Assembly: GCA_039930985.1 (NCBI GenBank)
Contig: JBDTSV010000157.1
Span: 1 to 64,000 of the forward strand
Length of the DNA: 64,000 nt
DNA from: CADEED01 sp039930985
Lineage (GTDB): Bacteria > Pseudomonadota > Gammaproteobacteria > Steroidobacterales > Steroidobacteraceae
Direction of reading: 5' to 3'
The stretch's first letter is position 1, and every line of letters begins with the position of its first letter. The translations under genes and the position numbers were made by a program. Under the pieces are notes generated by a model. That model did no database searches and was not told where the DNA came from. It was given only the letters and a program-made list of their open reading frames with translations. Shown one piece after another: positions 59,215 through 64,000 of the stretch.

Positions 59215-60695
59215 ACGGCGTCGATCGCGTCGTCGTCAGCGGCACGGACGCGGTCGCGTGGCTGGCGGCCATGTCGCTGCATCGCGCCTTCCGTCATCGG
59301 TCGCTCGAGGTCGTGGTCGCTGACGGTGGCGCTGCGCGCGAGTCGCAAGGCGTTCGCTGGACGCTGCCGTCACAACGCGGCATGCACGCGCTGGTCGGCG
59401 TGCAGGAGCCGGATTTTCTGCGCCGCACTGGCGCCACTTACAAGCTCGCGAGCGAACACCTGGCTTGGCAGGGCGAAGGATCGCGCTTCCTGCATGCGCA
59501 TGGCGACATCGGCACGCCCATCGGCGCTGCGCCTTTCTACAAATTCCTGTTGCGCGAGGCGATCGCAGGCCGACGCAGCAGCGCCGAAGACTATTCGCTG
59601 GCGGCCGCGGCCGCCCGGCTGGGCCGGTTCGCTCGACCGATGGGCGATGCCACCGACCTCACCTCGAGCTTCACGTACGGCTTTCATGTCGACGAGGCGG
59701 CCTACGTCGCCTACCTGCGCGAACACGCAATGCGCGCCGGTGTGCGTCGCGTCGAAGGCGCGATCGTCGGCATGGACGTCGCCGAGAACGGGCAAATTCG
59801 CGCGCTACGGCTGCAAGGCGGCGACATCGTCGCGGGAGATTTCTTCGTCGAGTGCGCCACACCACCGGACGAGTCCGGGCGCGACGACTGGTCGGCCTGG
59901 TTGCCTTGCGATCGGATGCTGTCTGCCGCGGCGCCGGCGCTCGCCAACCCGCCGCCCGTGACTCAAACCATCGCGGGTGCTTCCGGGTGGACCTGGCGTG
60001 TGCCGCTCGCCAGCGCGTCGGCGGTGGGTCATGTCTATGCCAGCGCATTCATCGATGACGCTGCGGCGCGCGCGCAGCTGCTGACTCTCGCGCCGGACGC
60101 CGCCGAGCCGCGCGTGACCAGGTTTCGCAGCGGACGGCGCCACAGATTCTGGCAACACAACCGGGTGGCGCTCGGCGCAGCGGCGGTCGAGCTCGAGCCC
60201 CTGGCCGGTGCCGACCTGCATCTCGCGCAGATCGGCATCGCGACGCTCATTGAGCTCTTTCCGCTCGACGCGCACAGCACCGTTGAAGCTGTCGACTACA
60301 ACCGCGTCATGGGCGAACACGCCGACGCGCTGCGCGACTTCACCATCGCGCACTATCGTGCCGGCCGCGCGCGCCCCGGAGAATTCTGGAACGCGACGCG
60401 CGCCGCCCCACTGCCCGACACGCTGGCACACAAGCTCGACTTGTTCGGCGCGAACGGCCGCATTGACATACGCGACCACGAATCATTCGAAGAAGTCGAC
60501 TGGGCCTGGCTTCTGATCGGCTGCGGCAATATTCCGCGCGCACTCGAAATGCAGATGACCTTGCAGCTCGACTCCGTGACCCTCGAGCAGATGCTGCCGC
60601 TGCGCACGCAAATCGAACGGCTCGCGGCTTCGATGCCGCGCCACATCGAGTATGTTCGACACCAGGCATCCGCGCCGGCGCGCGGCAACGGCTGA
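59211..60695 (+). CDS. Degenerate tryptophan-halogenase homologue (second copy)
   Basis: A 494-residue homologue of both neighbours. The FAD-binding Gly-rich motif has become VVVSGTDAVAW, the GVGEATxP motif has become RWTLPSQR, and LEPLEST has become LEPLAGAD, which loses the catalytic Glu. The Lys78 position (TGATYKLA), a WTWRVP version of WxWxIP, and the C-terminal layout remain. This points to loss of catalysis with retention of fold, so a regulatory or scaffolding partner of the active copies is possible (inference). The start is TTG 59211, overlapping the previous stop (TTGA). The frame is intact and translationally coupled, so it is not a pseudogene by sequence. Confidence 0.8.
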   Translation: MNGVDRVVVSGTDAVAWLAAMSLHRAFRHRSLEVVVADGGAARESQGVRWTLPSQRGMHALVGVQEPDFLRRTGATYKLASEHLAWQGEGSRFLHAHGDIGTPIGAAPFYKFLLREAIAGRRSSAEDYSLAAAAARLGRFARPMGDATDLTSSFTYGFHVDEAAYVAYLREHAMRAGVRRVEGAIVGMDVAENGQIRALRLQGGDIVAGDFFVECATPPDESGRDDWSAWLPCDRMLSAAAPALANPPPVTQTIAGASGWTWRVPLASASAVGHVYASAFIDDAAARAQLLTLAPDAAEPRVTRFRSGRRHRFWQHNRVALGAAAVELEPLAGADLHLAQIGIATLIELFPLDAHSTVEAVDYNRVMGEHADALRDFTIAHYRAGRARPGEFWNATRAAPLPDTLAHKLDLFGANGRIDIRDHESFEEVDWAWLLIGCGNIPRALEMQMTLQLDSVTLEQMLPLRTQIERLAASMPRHIEYVRHQASAPARGNG

Positions 60696-60710
60696 CAGGA
60701 TCATTGGCGA

Positions 60711-62234
60711 GTGAACAACCGGGTCAGGAAAATCGTGATCGTCGGTGGCGGCAGTGCCGGCTGGATGGCGGCTGCCTCGCTCGCCAAGGCGCTGGGTGGT
60801 GGCCAATACACCATCGACCTGGTGGAGTCCGAGGAAATCGGCACGGTTGGAGTTGGCGAGGCCACCATACCGTCGATCGTGGATTTCAATCGCTCGCTCG
60901 AGATCGACGAAGTCGAATTCGTCCGCGCCACGCAGGCGAGCTTCAAGCTCGCCATCGAATTCGTCGACTGGACCCGCCTCGGGCACTCCTACATGCATCC
61001 CTTCGGGTTCTACGGCGTGCAGATGTCGGGAATCTACTTCCATCATTTCTGGCTGCGGCATCGCGCCCAGGGTGGAACCCTTACACAGGATGATTTCTGC
61101 TCGAACATCATTGCGGCGCGCGCCGGCAAATTCGGGCGTCCGCTCGCGACCGACCGATTGCCGGTGCCCAATCTCGCCTACGCGTATCACTTCGATGCGG
61201 GGCTGTACGCCGTCTTCCTGCGGAAGTTTTCCGAAGCGCTCGGCGTCAAGCGGCACGAAGGCCGTGTCGAGCACGTGCAGTTGCGCGCGACCGACGGATT
61301 CATCGAATCGATCAAACTTGCGGACGGGCGCGTCATCGACGGCGATCTGTTCATCGACTGTTCCGGATTCCGCGGCCTGTTGATCGAGCAGGCGCTGCAC
61401 GCCGGTTATGAAGACTGGAGCGACTATCTACCGTGCAACCGCGCCATGGCGGTGCCCTGCGAACGCGTTGTCGCCACCACTCCCTACACGCGCTCCACCG
61501 CGCGCGAAGCCGGCTGGCAGTGGCGCATTCCGCTGCAGCACCGCACCGGCAATGGGTACGTGTACTGCAGCGAGTACCTGGGCGACGATGAAGCCGCAGG
61601 CCTGTTGCTGACGCGGCTCGATGCGACTGCACTCGCGACGCCGCGGCCGCTGCGGTTCGTCACCGGGCGGCGCAAGGAAGTGTGGAAGAAGAACTGCGTC
61701 GCACTCGGGCTCGCCAGTGGCTTCCTCGAACCTCTCGAATCGACCAGCATTCACCTGGTGCTCGCGTCGATAGCGCGTTTGCTGTTCATGTTTCCGGGCG
61801 ACGGGTTCGATGCAGCGACCATCGACAAATTCAACGCCATGGCGCGCGCCGAAACCGAGGAGATCCGCGATTTCCTCGTGATGCACTACACCGCCACGGA
61901 ACGCGATGACACGCCGTTCTGGCGCCATTGCCGCGCGATCAGGAGACCCGACACGCTCAAGCAGCGCCTGGAAATGTTCGAGCGCAACGCCAACATCGTC
62001 GTGAGCGTGGGCGAGCTGTTCAGGGAGCCGAGCTGGCTCGCGGTGATGTTGGGGCAGGGCTTGCAGCCCAAGGCTTATCACCCGATCGCCGACATCATTC
62101 CGGACGCGGAGCTCGCGCGACGGTTGGAGCTCATGAGCGGCGACGTGCAGAAACGCGTGCAGACATATCCCTCGCACGACGACTTCATCCGCGCCCACTG
62201 CGCCGCGCCGCCGATGCCGGAGCGCACGGCGTGA
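60711..62234 (+). CDS. Flavin-dependent tryptophan-halogenase-family protein (third copy)
   Basis: A 507-residue enzyme with intact motifs: GGGSAGW near residues 12-18, GVGEATIP, Lys79 in TQASFKLA, WQWRIP followed by HRTGNGYVY, and FLEPLESTSIH. It is close to the first copy over the whole length, so the two probably arose by duplication. GTG 60711 with AGGA upstream is the start, 15 nt after the degenerate copy. The stop overlaps the next start (GTGA). Substrate undetermined. Confidence 0.9.
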   Translation: MNNRVRKIVIVGGGSAGWMAAASLAKALGGGQYTIDLVESEEIGTVGVGEATIPSIVDFNRSLEIDEVEFVRATQASFKLAIEFVDWTRLGHSYMHPFGFYGVQMSGIYFHHFWLRHRAQGGTLTQDDFCSNIIAARAGKFGRPLATDRLPVPNLAYAYHFDAGLYAVFLRKFSEALGVKRHEGRVEHVQLRATDGFIESIKLADGRVIDGDLFIDCSGFRGLLIEQALHAGYEDWSDYLPCNRAMAVPCERVVATTPYTRSTAREAGWQWRIPLQHRTGNGYVYCSEYLGDDEAAGLLLTRLDATALATPRPLRFVTGRRKEVWKKNCVALGLASGFLEPLESTSIHLVLASIARLLFMFPGDGFDAATIDKFNAMARAETEEIRDFLVMHYTATERDDTPFWRHCRAIRRPDTLKQRLEMFERNANIVVSVGELFREPSWLAVMLGQGLQPKAYHPIADIIPDAELARRLELMSGDVQKRVQTYPSHDDFIRAHCAAPPMPERTA

Positions 62235-62791
62235 CCGCGCCCACGCGCACCGCGAGCGTCGACGGACACGACATCTTCGTGTTCGACGGACTCGTACCGG
62301 CCGAGGAATCGGCGCGGTACTTCAAGGCGATCTCGCAGGCGTCGTTCACGCGCACGGAAAAGGCACGGCCGGAGTCGGTCGAATACCGGCATTGGGTGTG
62401 CGAGATGCCGCTCGAGAATCTGCCGCGCACCAGGCTGTGGCTGGCCACGGAAAAAGCGGTCACGGATGTGAGGCCGAACGAGCGCTTCCTGCCGTATCGC
62501 GTGTACACGAATTTCGCGGCCTTCGGCGACATCTTGTTGACTCACTTCGATGCGTTGCCGAACACACGCGAACTCACCGCACTGTGGTTCCTGTGCGAAC
62601 AATGGGACACGGAGTGGGGCGGCGAGACGCTGTTCTTCGATGCCGACGGCGACGCGCAGGTCGCGGTGTCGCCGAAGCCCGGGCGGCTGCTGTTGTTCGA
62701 CGGTGCGATCCGTCATGCGGGACGGCCGCCCAATCGCAATTGCCCCGTGGCGCGTTACACCTTCGCTGTAAAGCTGCGCATCGCGCAGTAG
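62231..62791 (+). CDS. 2OG-Fe(II) oxygenase (prolyl-4-hydroxylase-like)
   Basis: A 186-residue dioxygenase-like protein: His105 and Asp107 (LLTHFDA) as the HxD iron ligands, His162 (AIRHAGRP) as the distal His, and Arg175 (VARYTFAV) as the 2OG-binding Arg. The FLCEQWDTEWGGETLFF string is typical of the PKHD/P4H-like group. The GTG 62231 overlaps the halogenase stop, so it is coupled to it. A hydroxylation step on the same substrate is the obvious guess. The stop lies 6 nt from the convergent yajQ gene. Confidence 0.85.
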   Translation: MTAPTRTASVDGHDIFVFDGLVPAEESARYFKAISQASFTRTEKARPESVEYRHWVCEMPLENLPRTRLWLATEKAVTDVRPNERFLPYRVYTNFAAFGDILLTHFDALPNTRELTALWFLCEQWDTEWGGETLFFDADGDAQVAVSPKPGRLLLFDGAIRHAGRPPNRNCPVARYTFAVKLRIAQ

Positions 62792-62797
62792 CGTTTC

Positions 62798-63286
62798 TCA
62801 GTCGCGGAAATTGTTGAACTGCACGGGGCGGTCCAGCTCCGCCTTGCGCAGCAGCGCCATGGCCGCCTGCAGGTCGTCGCGCGATTTCCCGGTCACGCGC
62901 AACTTGTCGCCCTGGATCGACGCCTGCACCTTGAGCTTCGATTCCTTGACGAGCTTCTGCAGCTTCCTGCCGGCATCCGCGTCGATTCCATGGCGCAGCA
63001 CGATGTCCTGGCGCGCCTCGGCGAGGTTGCTGACGGCATCTTTTTTCTCCAGGCAGCGCACGTCGATGCCGCGTTTGCCCAACCGCTGCGTGAGGATGTC
63101 GACCATCTGCTTGAGCTGGAACTCGCTCGGAGCCTTCAGGCTCACGGTCATGTCTTTTTCACTGAGCTCGAAGATCGCGCCGGTGTCCTTGAAGTCAAAG
63201 CGCTGCGTGAGCTCGCGATTCGCCTGGTCCACGGCGTTGGTGAGCTCATGACTGTCGAGTTCGGATACTGCATCGAAAGAAGGCAT
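62798..63286 (-). CDS. yajQ: YajQ-family cyclic-di-GMP-binding protein
   Basis: A 162-residue protein with the full YajQ pattern: MPSFDAVSELDSHELTNAVD, RFDFKDTGAIFELSEKDM, and GDKLRVTGKSRDDLQAAMAL, ending PVQFNNFRD. The family binds c-di-GMP in xanthomonads and acts as a transcription co-regulator or nucleotide-binding protein. Length matches the family (about 160). It is a single gene, 17 nt before the DUF2780-like gene's stop. Confidence 0.93.
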   Translation of the reverse strand: MPSFDAVSELDSHELTNAVDQANRELTQRFDFKDTGAIFELSEKDMTVSLKAPSEFQLKQMVDILTQRLGKRGIDVRCLEKKDAVSNLAEARQDIVLRHGIDADAGRKLQKLVKESKLKVQASIQGDKLRVTGKSRDDLQAAMALLRKAELDRPVQFNNFRD

Positions 63287-63303
63287 GGTGGGTTCCTGGC
63301 AGC

Positions 63304-63687
63304 TTAGCCGCGCAACGTCTTCTCGAGCCTGGACACCACGTCTGGACCCACCTTGCTGTGCAGGAAGTCCAGGATGACCGGCACGAATTTCTTGGCATCC
63401 TCGGCTTTGAGCCCGAGCTTGCCGAAGCCGCCGACCACGGTCGCGATGAGCGCGGCATTGCCGCCCATGGCGCTGGCGAGCCCGCCTAACATTCCGCCGA
63501 GTCCGCCGCCGGCCGCTGGCGCTTTCTTCATGAGGTCGCCGAGGCCCGGCACGCCGCCCAGCAGCTTGCCGAATTCCTCAGCGCCGAGCTTGTCCTTCGC
63601 GGCCTTGAACAGAACCGCCGCGCCGCCTTCGGCCTGCGGCATGCTGATGCCGAGGGTCTTGGTCAGCTGATCGATGAGTTCTTTCAT
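63304..63687 (-). CDS. DUF2780-like small protein
   Basis: A 127-residue protein. MKELIDQLTKTLGISMPQAE is followed by a Gly-rich segment (AGGGLGGMLGGLASAMGG) and a C-terminal helical part with AEDAKKFVPVILDFLHSKVG. This is the DUF2780/VcgC-type pattern, of unknown function. ATG 63687 is the start; the longer frame to 63777 is an overlap of the upstream gene. It lies 19 nt after the end of the truncated upstream gene. Confidence 0.7.
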   Translation of the reverse strand: MKELIDQLTKTLGISMPQAEGGAAVLFKAAKDKLGAEEFGKLLGGVPGLGDLMKKAPAAGGGLGGMLGGLASAMGGNAALIATVVGGFGKLGLKAEDAKKFVPVILDFLHSKVGPDVVSRLEKTLRG

Positions 63688-63706
63688 GATTTTCCCCGTG
63701 GTTGGT

Positions 63707-64000
63707 TCAGTCGTAGGCCGGCGCGGGAAAACCGTCGGCGCCTTTGCGCCACGGGGTCCAAACCAGGGCCACCTCACCGACCGCGATATCGGATTTGCGC
63801 GCCGGCACTTCTACCTGACGCAATCCAATGGTGGTGGCGTCGAGCGTGGTCTGAAGACGCGCGACCTCGACGTCGACCTGCGTCTTGGTATCGGCGAGCC
63901 GCTGCTGCAGGACTTCCAGACTTTCCTCGGCGCGCGAGACGTCCTGCGATTCGTGTCCCCAGCGCGTCGCCGACCGCGCTGCCGTTCCGACGCGATTGAT
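63707..64000 (-). CDS. C-terminal part of a coiled-coil protein, possibly a HerA-like ATPase (truncated)
   Basis: An open minus-strand frame runs from the window edge to TGA 63707-63709 and encodes 97 residues without a start. It has a coiled coil (SRAEESLEVLQQRLADTKTQ), then VEVPARKSDIAVGEVALVWT and PWRKGADGFPAPAYD at the end. The same ending, coiled coil then xDIxVxxVxLxWTPW, is what I recall from HerA/DUF87-type ATP-binding proteins, but this is memory and not a search. No ATPase motif lies in the visible part. The gene continues beyond the window. Confidence 0.5.
   Translation of the reverse strand: MNRVGTAARSATRWGHESQDVSRAEESLEVLQQRLADTKTQVDVEVARLQTTLDATTIGLRQVEVPARKSDIAVGEVALVWTPWRKGADGFPAPAYD

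Noticed and set aside
59211..60695. Pseudogene call for the degenerate halogenase
   Set aside because: The frame is intact for 494 codons and coupled by start-stop overlap to its neighbour; loss is confined to catalytic and cofactor motifs.

Overview
The window is about 64 kb of a GC-rich Gram-negative chromosome. It looks like a gammaproteobacterium of the Steroidobacter/Xanthomonad kind that degrades plant polymers. The reasons are two long TonB-dependent receptors, a multidomain GH10 xylanase, a DUF4038 glycoside hydrolase, an RND efflux operon, OxyR, FeoAB, a tesA/ybbA/ybbP block ordered as in E. coli, and dense coding with many 1-4 nt overlaps. Species assignment is inference. No rRNA, tRNA, CRISPR array, insertion sequence or phage gene was recognised. 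The first ~1.9 kb is visibly poorer in GC and uses A/T-ending codons freely, so it is probably acquired or fast-evolving DNA.

Layout. 1-1.9 kb: the C-terminal end of a decapeptide-repeat protein and two tandem DUF6502-type genes. 1.9-9.1 kb: tesA-fadD (minus strand), divergent from a YbbA/YbbP-type exporter with a membrane-anchored metallophosphoesterase. 9.1-15.6 kb: an anti-sigma-like membrane protein, a DUF4139 protein, and a minus-strand set of a degenerate EAL protein plus a LytS/LytTR two-component pair. 15.9-24.1 kb: xylanase, DUF1993 protein with a divergent LysR regulator, acyl-CoA dehydrogenase, Tat-exported aldo/keto reductase and a lipoprotein sugar dehydrogenase. 24.3-27.7 kb: HAD phosphatase, SPFH protein, small membrane protein, TerC protein and a secreted protein of unknown function. 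27.8-34.7 kb: DUF4038 hydrolase, TonB receptor and S9 peptidase, which look like one uptake/degradation operon. 34.7-40.7 kb: an oxyR-led operon with an alpha/beta hydrolase and a lipase-CHAT protease fusion, divergent from ahpC-ahpD and flanked by a near-consensus OxyR site. 40.7-48.5 kb: NUDIX hydrolase, then TetR-TolC-adaptor-RND permease plus a hydroxyacid dehydrogenase. 48.6-52.0 kb: a Feo iron operon behind a perfect Fur-like palindrome, extended by a small Cys protein and a periplasmic metal-binding protein. 52.2-62.8 kb: a lipoprotein, a TPR/2OG oxygenase, and a TonB receptor followed by three flavin-halogenase-family genes (the middle one degenerate) and a 2OG-Fe(II) oxygenase. 62.8-64 kb: yajQ, a DUF2780-like protein and the end of a truncated gene.

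The two most promising unusual systems are the oxyR/hydrolase/lipase-CHAT operon (34.7-39.4 kb), in which a predicted caspase-like protease is fused to a lipase and translationally coupled to a peroxide sensor, and the receptor-halogenase-pseudohalogenase-halogenase-oxygenase cluster (54.4-62.8 kb). Assignments rest on motifs read by eye; no database search was run.
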